In this document: positions 1 through 6,911 of the stretch, in pieces
Position numbering within the stretch: position 1 is the stretch's first letter
How the letters are laid out: the number at the start of each line of letters is the position of its first letter
Source: an uncultured Prevotellaceae bacterium
GTDB lineage: Bacteria; Bacteroidota; Bacteroidia; Bacteroidales; Bacteroidaceae
DNA length: 9,848 nt
Direction of reading: 5' to 3'
Assembly: GCA_945827465.1 (NCBI GenBank)
Contig: CALZOH010000120.1
Span: 1-9,848, forward strand
Position numbers and translations under genes: made by a program
The notes under the pieces: generated by a model
Database searches by the model: none
Seen by the model: only the letters and a program-made list of their open reading frames with translations
What the model was told of the DNA's origin: nothing

Positions 1-218
1 TCTTCCACATCCATCAGTTGTCCCTTGAGTTGCACATATTGCATCTCTTCGCTCAGCTCACGGATAGAGTAAAGTTTTGAACGGTCAATATATTTAATGG
101 GAAAGTTAAATAGCAGGTCTTTTACCGTAAATACTTCCAGTTCTGCATTTAACACGCGGGCCCTATTTGGTCCCACGCCCTTCAGATACTGGATATCTTG
201 GTTAAGAAGCGTGTACAT
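1..218 (-). CDS. recG: RecG ATP-dependent DNA helicase, N-terminal fragment (cut by window edge)
   Basis: Only the first 72 codons lie in the window; the frame is open to base 1. RecG remodels stalled replication forks and Holliday junctions; its N-terminal wedge domain binds the branch point. The visible residues fit that N-terminus: DIQYLKGVGPNRARVL (residues 8-23, the helix-hairpin-helix-like start that family members share) followed by LLFNFPIKYIDRSKLY. The helicase motifs would lie outside the window. The ATG at 216-218 is 8 bp downstream of the ispD stop, so recG is probably the third gene of a pdxJ-ispD-recG transcript; no promoter is visible between them. The segment looks somewhat more AT-rich than ispD. 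The identification rests on a short stretch but is a characteristic one. Confidence 0.9.
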   Translation of the reverse strand, partial: MYTLLNQDIQYLKGVGPNRARVLNAELEVFTVKDLLFNFPIKYIDRSKLYSIRELSEEMQYVQLKGQLMDVE

Positions 219-226
219 TCAATCGT

Positions 227-904
227 TTATTGGCAAAGTAATTGAGCTACCGCCCAATCAAAAGGAGTTGTCAGTTTGATATTCTCACGGTTACCCTCCA
301 CCACTTCCACCTGTCCTCCGTCGGCTTCCACTACAGAGGCATCGTCGGTAAAAAGAGACTGATAAGGTTGCGAATAAGCCTGACGCAACCGATTTAGTGG
401 GAACACCTGCGGAGTCTGCACCAATAGGCATAAATTGCGGTCTATCGACTGCGTCCTATCGGTGTCGCCTTGTTTCAAGCGTACCGACTCGACAGGAGCT
501 ATCACTGGCACCACGCAGGCTCCCGTCAAAGCCTGCTTCACACACTCACGTATCACATCAACGGCCACGAAGGGTCTTACACCATCATGTACAGCCACTA
601 CGCCCTCTTCGCCCCGAATGGCATCCAGACCGTTCTTCACCGAATGAAAGCGCGTATCACCACCTTTTACCAATTCATGGTCAACACTGAAAGCATGCCG
701 GCGGCACAAGTCGCGCCACATCGTCATCCACGATTCGGGCAGCACCAGAATCAACTTCCCTTCGGGCAAGGCTTCGCGAAAACGCTCCAAGGTATGCATC
801 AACACGGGCCGGCCCTTCAAGTCTTGAAACTGTTTCGGCTTCTCACCGCCCATTCTTAAGCCTTTCCCACCTGCCACGATGACGGCATACACTTCGGCCT
901 TCAT
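227..904 (-). CDS. ispD: 2-C-methyl-D-erythritol 4-phosphate cytidylyltransferase
   Basis: Third enzyme of the MEP isoprenoid pathway: couples CTP to MEP giving CDP-ME, in the cytosol. The 225-residue product has the usual family length. Visible signatures: nucleotide-binding AGGKGLRMGGEKPKQF (residues 11-26) with R17 and K24 matching the catalytic Arg and Lys of the family; GGDTRFHSVKNGL (81-93); VHDGVRPFV (105-113), the Asp of which contacts substrate and metal; VQTPQVF; TDDASVVEADGG; and a C-terminal NRENIKLTTPFDW. The frame is open further upstream (to 985), but that would overlap pdxJ and add 27 residues unlike the family; the ATG at 902-904 puts the AGG motif at the normal distance from the N-terminus. 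Lies 14 bp after pdxJ and 8 bp before recG, so co-transcribed. The partner ispF is in a separate operon near 7.4 kb. Confidence 0.97.
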   Translation of the reverse strand: MKAEVYAVIVAGGKGLRMGGEKPKQFQDLKGRPVLMHTLERFREALPEGKLILVLPESWMTMWRDLCRRHAFSVDHELVKGGDTRFHSVKNGLDAIRGEEGVVAVHDGVRPFVAVDVIRECVKQALTGACVVPVIAPVESVRLKQGDTDRTQSIDRNLCLLVQTPQVFPLNRLRQAYSQPYQSLFTDDASVVEADGGQVEVVEGNRENIKLTTPFDWAVAQLLCQ

Positions 905-918
905 GTTTGTCTCTGCTT

Positions 919-1635
919 TTATGATTTCAGACAAGCCAGATAGCGTTGGATGGTTTCCTTCAGTCCGAGATACAAGGCATCGCATATCAAGGCATGCCCG
1001 ATGCTGACTTCATCGACCCAGGGAATCTCTGTGACGAAGTACTGCAGATTCTCCAACGAAAGGTCATGACCGGCGTTCAGTCCCAAACCTGCCTTGCGTG
1101 CTTCTTCGGCAGCCTGCTTGAAGGGCTGAATGGCTGCTTCGCGGTTGGCGGCATAGCCGGAGGCATAAGGTTCGGTGTAGAGTTCCACGCGATCGGCACC
1201 TGTACGGGCTGCATGTTCCACCATTCTGGGGTCGGCGGCTACGAAGAGTGACGTACGGATGCCGGCTTCCTGAAAGGTTTTCACGATGTCGGTCAGTTCG
1301 GCCTCGTGCCGACAAGTGTCCCACCCGGCATTGGAGGTGATCTGATTCGGTCCGTCGGGAACGAGTGTTACCTGGGTGGGCTTTACCTTGAGCACCAACT
1401 CCGTGAACTTCTCTGAAGGATAGCCCTCGATATTGAACTCCGTATGGAGCACCGGTTTGAGATCGAGCACGTCTTGATAACGGATATGGCGTTCGTCAGG
1501 ACGGGGATGCACCGTAATGCCCTGTGCGCCGAAGGCCTCACAGTCTAATGCGCTCTTCACCACATCGGGATTATTACCCCCGCGCGCATTGCGCAAGGTG
1601 GCAATCTTATTGATATTTACACTTAATCTGGTCAT
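919..1635 (-). CDS. pdxJ: Pyridoxine 5'-phosphate synthase
   Basis: Last step of the DXP-dependent vitamin B6 pathway: condenses 1-deoxy-D-xylulose 5-phosphate with 3-amino-2-oxopropyl phosphate to give pyridoxine 5'-phosphate. 238 residues, normal length for this TIM-barrel enzyme. Conserved pieces: SVNINKIATLRNARGG (residues 5-20), ITVHPRPDERHIR (40-52, with H43 and R45), FNIEGYP (67-73, E70), DRVELYTEPYA (148-158, E151), GLNAGHDLS (185-193, H190) and VSIGHALICDALYLGL. The proteobacterial enzyme has Asp-His where this one has N9-K10; as I recall the same NK pair is usual in Bacteroidetes homologues. Start chosen at the ATG 1633-1635, which matches the family N-terminus; an upstream in-frame codon would add 13 unlike residues. 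First gene of the minus-strand operon with ispD and recG, probably driven by the -7 box at 1697-1704. Confidence 0.97.
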   Translation of the reverse strand: MTRLSVNINKIATLRNARGGNNPDVVKSALDCEAFGAQGITVHPRPDERHIRYQDVLDLKPVLHTEFNIEGYPSEKFTELVLKVKPTQVTLVPDGPNQITSNAGWDTCRHEAELTDIVKTFQEAGIRTSLFVAADPRMVEHAARTGADRVELYTEPYASGYAANREAAIQPFKQAAEEARKAGLGLNAGHDLSLENLQYFVTEIPWVDEVSIGHALICDALYLGLKETIQRYLACLKS

Positions 1636-1662
1636 ACGTTTAAAATGATAAAGAAAAAGGGC

Positions 1663-1689
1663 TTGGTCGCCCAATTATTCGTACCTTTG
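1663..1689 (+). promoter_or_regulatory. Putative Bacteroidetes-type promoter for nadK
   Basis: TACCTTTG at 1682-1689 fits TAnnTTTG. A TTG at 1663-1665 is a possible -33 element, but the 16-bp gap is shorter than the usual roughly 19-21. Predicted start near 1696, with a leader of about 58 nt before nadK. Confidence 0.5.
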
Positions 1690-1696
1690 TCCGCCG

Positions 1697-1704
1697 CAAA
1701 AGTA
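1697..1704 (-). promoter_or_regulatory. Putative Bacteroidetes-type -7 box for pdxJ-ispD-recG
   Basis: Read on the minus strand this is TACTTTTG, a full match to the Bacteroidetes -7 consensus TAnnTTTG. Transcription would start near 1690, giving a leader of about 55 nt before the pdxJ ATG. No clear TTTG at the -33 position is visible, so the call rests on the -7 box and its location. It faces the nadK -7 box across 7 bp. Confidence 0.5.
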
Positions 1705-1753
1705 CAAAAATCTTTCAGCTTTTGTCATACGGTCGACAGAAAAGACATCATCG

Positions 1754-2641
1754 ATGGAAAAAGGGAAAATCAAATACGCCATTTTCGGCAACAGTTATCA
1801 CAAGGAATGTGCTGCATCTATCGGACAGATCATTCAGATTCTTCGTCGGCATACTGCCTATATCAGCATCGAAGAGCAATTCTATCATTTCGTACGTTCT
1901 ACGCTCAAGATTGACTTCCAACCCGACGAGATCATTACCGACAACAACTTCAGCGCATCGTTTGCCATCAGTTTGGGCGGCGATGGTACCTTTCTGAATA
2001 CGGCGGCCCGTGTGGGCGAGAAGGAGATACCCATCATCGGTATCAATACGGGGCGACTGGGTTTCCTGGCCGAAGTGTTGCCCAAAGACTTTGAGAAGCT
2101 CATCGAGTCACTGCGCCGTGGCGACTATTTCATCGAACATCGCAGCCTGCTGCGCGTGTGCGACAATGCCAACCAGCTCAACATTTATCCCTACGCCCTC
2201 AACGAGGTGGCCATCCTCAAGCACGATAATTCGTCGATGATCAGCATTCGCGCTTTGGTCGACGGTCACTACCTCACCACTTACCAGGCCGACGGCCTGC
2301 TCATCAGCACGCCCACCGGCTCAACGGGTTACTCGCTCAGTGTGGGCGGCCCCATCATCTCCCCCACTTCGCCTTGCATTGCGCTCACGCCCGTAGCTCC
2401 CCACAGTCTCAATGTACGTCCCATCATTCTCAACGACGACATCACCATCCGCCTACAGGTCAAGAGCCGCAACCACAACTTCCTCACCTCCATCGACGGA
2501 CGTTCGCAAAACTTAGATGACCATGTGGAACTGATGATACGCCGAGCTCCTTACCGCATCCATCTCGTAAAACGCAGCAATTCCCACTTCTTCGACACGC
2601 TGCGCAACAAGCTCCTCTGGGGAGCCGACAAACGCATCTAA
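1754..2641 (+). CDS. nadK: NAD kinase
   Basis: Phosphorylates NAD to NADP using ATP or polyphosphate in the cytosol. 295 residues, normal for the bacterial enzyme. Motifs in order: SLGGDGTFLNTAARV (residues 73-87) containing the diagnostic GGDGT, where the Asp is the catalytic residue; GINTGRLGFLAEV (96-108); YALNEVAI (147-154) with the NE substrate-binding pair; YQADGLLISTPTGSTGYSLS (177-196), the glycine-rich nucleotide-binding loop; and LTPVAPHSLNVRPIIL. The ATG at 1754 gives a short N-terminal Rossmann-like start (KIKYAIFGN). Monocistronic: diverges from pdxJ and converges on the beta-helix gene, whose stop is 22 bp away. nadD, which acts earlier in NAD synthesis, lies 2.7 kb downstream in another operon. 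Confidence 0.97.
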   Translation: MEKGKIKYAIFGNSYHKECAASIGQIIQILRRHTAYISIEEQFYHFVRSTLKIDFQPDEIITDNNFSASFAISLGGDGTFLNTAARVGEKEIPIIGINTGRLGFLAEVLPKDFEKLIESLRRGDYFIEHRSLLRVCDNANQLNIYPYALNEVAILKHDNSSMISIRALVDGHYLTTYQADGLLISTPTGSTGYSLSVGGPIISPTSPCIALTPVAPHSLNVRPIILNDDITIRLQVKSRNHNFLTSIDGRSQNLDDHVELMIRRAPYRIHLVKRSNSHFFDTLRNKLLWGADKRI

Positions 2642-2663
2642 GCAGTGGGAATGCACTCTTCGC

Positions 2664-3737
2664 TTAATCCTTGACGTATTTCAGATAATCTTTCTGGGTC
2701 ACTACTCCCGGGTCGGAGATGTGCAGTCGACTGATGATGCCGTGTCCACCTTCCTGGGCACATTCCAATATCACGTTTTCCTGTGTCGAGTTGTGCTTGC
2801 CCATTCCGGCATTCATATTCTCCAACACCGACTCGAACTTGCCGGTTGAGCGGAACACGACGTGCTTCGTACCGCGTTTGGAGTACCAGTAGGCGAAACA
2901 GTCGCGAAACAGGCTGCGATGCCCCTTGGTCTGAAAGCCCGTGGCAAACTCATCGCTATAGCAGAACTGATACCAGTTGTTTCCTCCTTCGTCCCAAAAT
3001 CCGATGCTGGTTTCGTAGCTATCCTTGCTATAATATAAAGGATGGATGTTGCGCAGGCTGTTTCCGGCCGACTTGAGGTGTACGCCTACGTGTACCCCGC
3101 CGATGCGCATGTTGGTCATCGTGTTGTCGAAGCCTTCAATCAGTACGCCCACACAGTCGGGGCGGCAGTTGCCGGTGATGTTCACACTCGATATGTCGCT
3201 GTCTGACGAGCCGCTATTGGCTCCGTGTTTGATGTGAATGCCCAGCGTTACGTTCTTGATTGACGTATTTCTGATTACCGTTTCGCGTCCGCTGTCAATC
3301 GACACGCCGCGGGCCACACCGCTGCCGTCAATCACGCCTCCGTCGAGGAAGTAGTTGCTGCCGTTGATGGTGATGCTGTTGAAGGCATCCTTGCCGCCCA
3401 GCCTGATCATAGCTTCTTCGGGATGGCTCCACGTGTCCGTGGCTTTGATAACGGCATAGTTCGAGAGCAGCAGGGCCACGCTCTTGCGCGGGTCGGCCGG
3501 GGTGAGCAGGGGTTTGCTGATGAGATACACGCCGTCGGGGAAGAAGAGCGTGCGGTTGGGATGCTCGTCGATGACTTGCTGCAGGGCATCGCTCACGTCG
3601 GTCTTTCCGTCGGCTTTCACATAGTCGGTCACGACCACGTAACCCGACGGATGCGGGGTGACCTTCTTTTTACCACTTGCGGCCAGACACAGGGTCGGCA
3701 CTAACAACATGAATAGGATTCTCTTGAATGGTTTCAT
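2664..3737 (-). CDS. Secreted parallel beta-helix protein, pectate-lyase superfamily (specific function unknown)
   Basis: 357 residues. A Sec signal peptide is clear: basic MKPFKR, hydrophobic ILFMLLVPTLCLA, then AASGKKK; the single Cys lacks a proper lipobox (Leu at -1), so cleavage by signal peptidase I is more likely than lipidation. After it, YVVVTDYVKADGKTDVSDAL (residues 33-52) and NRTLFFPDGVYLIS match the N-terminal cap of the Pectate_lyase_3 type (found in rhamnogalacturonase, epimerase and GH55-like proteins), where DGKTD and the FPxGxY turn recur. The middle has short repeating coils rich in Asn, Gly, Ile and Val (for example ITINGSNYFLDGGVIDGSG) typical of right-handed beta-helices. 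I see no dockerin, CBM or T9SS C-terminal sorting domain, and no SusC/SusD partner beside it, so periplasmic or surface location and substrate (a polysaccharide) are inference. Own promoter upstream; convergent with nadK. Confidence 0.8.
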   Translation of the reverse strand: MKPFKRILFMLLVPTLCLAASGKKKVTPHPSGYVVVTDYVKADGKTDVSDALQQVIDEHPNRTLFFPDGVYLISKPLLTPADPRKSVALLLSNYAVIKATDTWSHPEEAMIRLGGKDAFNSITINGSNYFLDGGVIDGSGVARGVSIDSGRETVIRNTSIKNVTLGIHIKHGANSGSSDSDISSVNITGNCRPDCVGVLIEGFDNTMTNMRIGGVHVGVHLKSAGNSLRNIHPLYYSKDSYETSIGFWDEGGNNWYQFCYSDEFATGFQTKGHRSLFRDCFAYWYSKRGTKHVVFRSTGKFESVLENMNAGMGKHNSTQENVILECAQEGGHGIISRLHISDPGVVTQKDYLKYVKD

Positions 3738-3777
3738 TGTCTATTTTCTTTTAATGGAAATCTTCGCTTTACCCTTG

Positions 3778-3785
3778 CAAAATTA
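3778..3785 (-). promoter_or_regulatory. Putative -7 box for the beta-helix gene
   Basis: Minus-strand TAATTTTG matches TAnnTTTG. Start of transcription would be near 3771, about 34 nt before the ATG at 3737. No good TTTG is visible at -33. Confidence 0.5.
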
Positions 3786-3837
3786 AGCATATACATCGAC
3801 TCCCGATTGACGCTGCAGGCGAAAAAGCCCACATTCG

Positions 3838-3869
3838 TTTCTGCATCGGCATATTTTAGAGTAATTTTG
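3838..3869 (+). promoter_or_regulatory. Putative Bacteroidetes-type promoter for yicC-gmk-nadD
   Basis: TAATTTTG at 3862-3869 matches the -7 consensus; TTTCTG at 3838-3843, about 18-20 bp upstream, is an imperfect -33 box. Predicted transcription start near 3876, with a leader of under 20 nt to the ATG at 3894. This also argues against the longer reading of yicC from 3807, which would begin upstream of the promoter. Confidence 0.6.
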
Positions 3870-3893
3870 CACAAGATTAATAATTCCATAACT

Positions 3894-4769
3894 ATGATTT
3901 TATCGATGACCGGCTTCGGCAAGGCCGAAACCATCTGCAACAACAAGAAGATACACGTTGAGATACGTTCGCTCAACTGCAAAAGCATTGACATCAACAC
4001 CCGCATAGCTCCCCTCTATCTTGAGAAGGACCTCGAAATCCGTTCCCTCATCACCGAGCGCCTCAAGCGCGGCAAGGTGGACTTCACCCTTTGGCTCGAA
4101 GACCTGAATGCCGCCCAAACATCGCCCCTCTCCCCCGAGACCATCGGCGGCTACGTGGAGCAGATACGCAGCATTTCCTCTCAGCTCGGTATCAATCCGC
4201 CCACTGACTGGTGGTCGGTCATTGCCCAACTGCCCAACATCTGCGCCCCCACCACCAAGGAGGAGGTCAGCGACGAAGAATGGGCTCCCGTGCGCGAAAC
4301 CATCCTTGCAGCCCTCGACAGGCTCACCGACTTCCGACGCCAGGAGGGCGAGGCCGTGGCCATCAAGTTCAAGGAAAAAATACAGAACATCACCGAATAC
4401 CTCCGCGAGGTCGAAGACTACGACCAACTGCGCATCGACAAGATACGCGGTCAACTTGAGCAGGGACTCAAGGAACTGACCGGCACCACCTACGACGTAG
4501 GCCGTCTGGAGCAGGAGATGATCTACTACATCGAGAAGCTCGACATCAACGAAGAGAAGCAGCGCCTTGCCAACCACCTGGCCTACTTCGCCGAGACCCT
4601 GGACCACGGCGAGAGCCAGGGCAAGAAGCTCGGATTCATCGCTCAGGAGATGGGCCGCGAAATCAACACCCTCGGCAGCAAGTCCAACCTGGCCGAACTG
4701 CAGAACCTCGTGGTTCGCATGAAGGACGAACTCGAACAAATCAAGGAACAAGTATTAAACGTCTTATAA
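3894..4769 (+). CDS. yicC: YicC family protein (endoribonuclease-type)
   Basis: 291 residues, the family's normal length. The N-terminus MILSMTGFGKAE is the YicC_N hallmark (MTGFG), followed by VEIRSLNCKSIDINTRIA and ERLKRGKVDFTLWLE. The C-terminal domain (DUF1732) shows KLDINEEKQRLANHL, then GKKLGFIAQEMGREINTLGS and KSNLAELQNLVVRMKDELEQ. Escherichia coli YicC has been described as an endoribonuclease acting on small RNAs; the activity here is inferred from homology only. The frame is open back to 3807, but that would run through the promoter; the ATG at 3894 gives the family start. First gene of an operon: gmk starts 12 bp after its stop. Co-location of yicC with gmk is widespread in bacteria, and nadD follows in Bacteroidales. 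Confidence 0.93.
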   Translation: MILSMTGFGKAETICNNKKIHVEIRSLNCKSIDINTRIAPLYLEKDLEIRSLITERLKRGKVDFTLWLEDLNAAQTSPLSPETIGGYVEQIRSISSQLGINPPTDWWSVIAQLPNICAPTTKEEVSDEEWAPVRETILAALDRLTDFRRQEGEAVAIKFKEKIQNITEYLREVEDYDQLRIDKIRGQLEQGLKELTGTTYDVGRLEQEMIYYIEKLDINEEKQRLANHLAYFAETLDHGESQGKKLGFIAQEMGREINTLGSKSNLAELQNLVVRMKDELEQIKEQVLNVL

Positions 4770-4781
4770 AACCCCAACGCT

Positions 4782-5348
4782 ATGTCCGGAAAACTTTTGA
4801 TCTTCTCAGCCCCGAGCGGCGGAGGCAAGTCGACCATCATCAACAGCCTCATGAAACGTATCAAGAACCTTCACTTCTCCATCAGTGCCACCAGCCGCGA
4901 GCCCCGCGGTGAGGAGCAGAACGGAAGAGAGTACTACTTCCTCACCCTCGACGAATTCAGGGAGAAAATCATTGAGGGAGCCTTCCTCGAGTTTGAAGAA
5001 GTCTACCACAACAAATATTACGGCACCCTGCGCAGCGAAGTCGAGAAGCGTTTGGAAGACGGCCAAAACGTGGTGCTCGACATCGACGTGAAGGGAGCCA
5101 TCAACGTGAAGAAGGTCTATGGCAACCGCGCCCTGCTCATCTTCATCCAGCCCCCCTCGATCGACGTACTGCGCCAGCGGTTAGAAGCTCGCGGTACCGA
5201 CAAACCCGAGGTCATCCTCGACCGCGTCAAGAAGGCGGAATACGAACTGTCGTTCGCACCCAAGTTCGACTGTATCATCATCAACGACAATCTCCAAAAA
5301 GCCGTTGACGACTGTGTTAAAGAGGTGCGAGAGTTTATCGAAGCATAA
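4782..5348 (+). CDS. gmk: Guanylate kinase
   Basis: Transfers phosphate from ATP to (d)GMP, an essential step of guanine nucleotide synthesis. 188 residues, matching the compact bacterial enzyme. The P-loop is SAPSGGGKST (residues 9-18), with a third Gly where many homologues carry Ser or Ala; K16 and S17 are intact. The GMP-binding signature SISATSREPRGEEQNGREYY (33-52) includes the conserved SRxPRxxExxGxxYxF pattern, then EGAFLEFEEVYHNKYYGTLR (65-84), and VVLDIDVKGAINVKK (Walker B-like region). The lid and C-terminal parts (RLEARGTDKPEVILDRVKKA) are present, so the enzyme looks complete. Sits 12 bp after yicC and 6 bp before nadD; one transcript is very likely. Confidence 0.98.
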   Translation: MSGKLLIFSAPSGGGKSTIINSLMKRIKNLHFSISATSREPRGEEQNGREYYFLTLDEFREKIIEGAFLEFEEVYHNKYYGTLRSEVEKRLEDGQNVVLDIDVKGAINVKKVYGNRALLIFIQPPSIDVLRQRLEARGTDKPEVILDRVKKAEYELSFAPKFDCIIINDNLQKAVDDCVKEVREFIEA

Positions 5349-5354
5349 AGCAGC

Positions 5355-5957
5355 GTGACTGGTCCCATCCCTACCGGCATCTTCGGCGGCTCGTTCAACC
5401 CCATTCATCGAGCCCACATTGACCTGGCCGAAACCATTGTCGGGCAGGGATGGGTCAAGGAACTATGGCTCATGGTCACGCCTCACAACCCACTTAAACA
5501 TTCCCAAGACCTCTGGCCCGACGACTTGCGCCTTGAACTGGCCCGGATAGCCACCCGCCACCATGCGCACATCCATGTCTGCGACCTCGAGTATCACCTG
5601 CCGCGCCCCTCATACACCTTTCAGACCCTTACGACACTCACCCGACTGCACCCCGACCGACGTTTCCACCTCGTAATAGGAGGCGACAACTGGGCCTGCT
5701 TCGATCGGTGGAAGCATTGGAAGGAAATCATACAACGTTATCCCCTCATCATCTACCCGCGCCCCGATGCACCTATCGACCCCGCTACGCTTCCTCCGGG
5801 CGCGCGACTCATCGACGCACCGCTGCATCCCATTAGTTCCACAGCCATTCGGGAAGCATTGCGCCGCGGTGAGCCGGTCTCCCAATGGTTAGACTGCGAA
5901 GTGGAGCAACGCATCCGCGCCTTTCTCCACGAAAAACACACCGGCACCATCGTATAA
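5355..5957 (+). CDS. nadD: Nicotinate-mononucleotide adenylyltransferase
   Basis: Adenylates nicotinate mononucleotide to deamido-NAD in NAD synthesis. 200 residues, normal length. The nucleotidyltransferase motif is GIFGGSFNPIHRAHIDLAE (residues 8-26): H18 and H21 form the HxxH site, but the family's HxGH glycine is Ala here (HRAH). Further matches are TPHNPLK, VIGGDNWACFDRWKHW and ISSTAIREALRRGE (160-173), the ATP phosphate-binding loop. The start is GTG at 5355-5357: no ATG gives the family N-terminus, and the GTG lies 6 bp past the gmk stop. Third gene of the yicC operon. Downstream is a hairpin whose T-run lies on the other strand; it may still act as a weak stop for this operon. Confidence 0.96.
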   Translation: MTGPIPTGIFGGSFNPIHRAHIDLAETIVGQGWVKELWLMVTPHNPLKHSQDLWPDDLRLELARIATRHHAHIHVCDLEYHLPRPSYTFQTLTTLTRLHPDRRFHLVIGGDNWACFDRWKHWKEIIQRYPLIIYPRPDAPIDPATLPPGARLIDAPLHPISSTAIREALRRGEPVSQWLDCEVEQRIRAFLHEKHTGTIV

Positions 5958-5960
5958 AGA

Positions 5961-6002
5961 CCAAAAACACCCTCCCGGAGAAGAAGCAACAGCGGGAGGG
6001 TG
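5961..6002 (-). terminator. Rho-independent terminator of the DUF6261-like gene, in the convergent gap with nadD
   Basis: CACCCTCCCG (5968-5977) and CGGGAGGGTG (5993-6002) form a perfect 10-bp stem with a 15-nt loop. On the minus strand the stem is followed directly by TTTTTGG, the expected U-run. On the plus strand no T-run follows, so it is primarily oriented for the minus-strand gene ending at 6032, with possible partial action on nadD transcripts. Confidence 0.85.
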
Positions 6003-6031
6003 AATGGGGCATGAACAATTAATTGTTGGAT

Positions 6032-6814
6032 TTACTCTTCGGGTGAAGGAGTCACGTCCTCAGGAACCTCTGAAGGTTCGGAGGGGAGAGGCTCTACGGG
6101 CTCCTCGTCTTTGTTATAGTTGGTGATGTAATAAATCTTCGCGCGCGTTTCAATCTCCTTATACTTGAGGCATAACTCAGTCAGCTTGTCCGAAGGGTCT
6201 AACACCTGCATGGAGTTAAGCACACCGCAATAATTCTTTAATGCCAGGTCAAAGTCTGTGCGGGCAGCCTTTACCTGACCTAATATCTTGCTACTCTCAG
6301 TCGTGATGCGCGAGATGAGCAGACGGTCGACTTCATTGGTTTGAAGCATTGCCTTATCTAAGTATTCTTTAATGCCTAATGCCACCAAAGTATCAACATC
6401 CTTCGTAAATTCTTCGTAGATATTACGAGCCTTGGCAGTCACTTTACCGTAAGCCTCGCGCAGATTGAGTTTGAACTCCGAAAACCATTTAAGGAGTTTT
6501 ACGGCCTTGTCATGATTGGGATGATTCGTAGGCAAATATGTCTGAGCACGCAGCATGGTACGGATAGTCGACAGATAAGAATTTTGAATCTTAATCGTTT
6601 CAGTCAACACATCCACTTCCCAATCTTTCTGCATTTGCTTATAGACATCACGAAACGTCAAGTATTTATTCTTCAAATCAGCAAGAGAGCTGGCAAACAT
6701 TTCATTTGAAATATCATCTGCTAAGTTTAAAGAAATAGTCAACAACTTCTGAGCACAATCATCATACTCAGCATTATCAAGCTTCTTGAAGAAGGAATAA
6801 TTCATCTTAATCAT
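6032..6814 (-). CDS. DUF6261-like protein of unknown function
   Basis: 260 residues from the ATG at 6812-6814. The size, the opening (MIKMNYSFFKKLDNAEYDDC) and an all-helical make-up resemble the DUF6261 family, which is common and often multicopy in Bacteroidetes; this is a judgement from memory and not a firm match. No signal peptide, membrane segment or catalytic motif is visible, so cytosolic. The last 25 or so residues (from about KDEEPVEP) are an acidic, proline-rich, likely disordered tail, preceded by a helix ETRAKIYYITNYN. Start: the reading frame could begin at a TTG (6826) or a second ATG (6805, giving MNYSFF); the promoter predicts a transcript start near 6850, which is compatible with all three. 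The gene is clearly more AT-rich than gmk or nadD. It has its own promoter and terminator, so is monocistronic, and its upstream flank is the dyad repeat array. Confidence 0.7.
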   Translation of the reverse strand: MIKMNYSFFKKLDNAEYDDCAQKLLTISLNLADDISNEMFASSLADLKNKYLTFRDVYKQMQKDWEVDVLTETIKIQNSYLSTIRTMLRAQTYLPTNHPNHDKAVKLLKWFSEFKLNLREAYGKVTAKARNIYEEFTKDVDTLVALGIKEYLDKAMLQTNEVDRLLISRITTESSKILGQVKAARTDFDLALKNYCGVLNSMQVLDPSDKLTELCLKYKEIETRAKIYYITNYNKDEEPVEPLPSEPSEVPEDVTPSPEE

Positions 6815-6856
6815 AGGGCAAAGCAATATAAGGATGAAGATTTGTTATTACACCTG

Positions 6857-6888
6857 CAAATATAGCAACATTCCATATAAGGACCAAA
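6857..6888 (-). promoter_or_regulatory. Bacteroidetes-type promoter of the DUF6261-like gene
   Basis: On the minus strand TTTG (6888-6885), 20 bp, then TATATTTG (6864-6857): both the -33 and the -7 elements match consensus with ideal spacing, the best promoter in the window. Predicted start near 6850, leader about 36 nt to the ATG at 6814. The tandem dyad array begins within about 25-65 bp upstream of the -33 box. Confidence 0.75.
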
Positions 6889-6911
6889 GAAAACATCCAT
6901 TATTTTTGAAA

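Noticed and set aside
905..985. Upstream extension of ispD
   Set aside because: Would overlap pdxJ and add residues unlike the family before the normal AGGKG start.
2639..2665. Possible bidirectional hairpin between nadK and the beta-helix gene
   Set aside because: AAGCAGTG pairs with CACT...GCTT only with a 4-nt bulge and there is no clear T-run; too weak to call a terminator.
3664..3737. Lipoprotein signal on the beta-helix protein
   Set aside because: A Cys is present in the signal region, but it is preceded by Pro-Thr-Leu, and no Ala/Gly/Ser at -1 completes a lipobox.
3807..3893. N-terminal extension of yicC
   Set aside because: Covers the predicted promoter and its start lies upstream of the -7 box; the family begins at the MILSMTGFG methionine.
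3900..4751. Long minus-strand open frame opposite yicC (283 codons)
   Set aside because: Antisense of a well-conserved gene; the Leu/Val/Ala-rich product has no family features and is explained by codon use of yicC.
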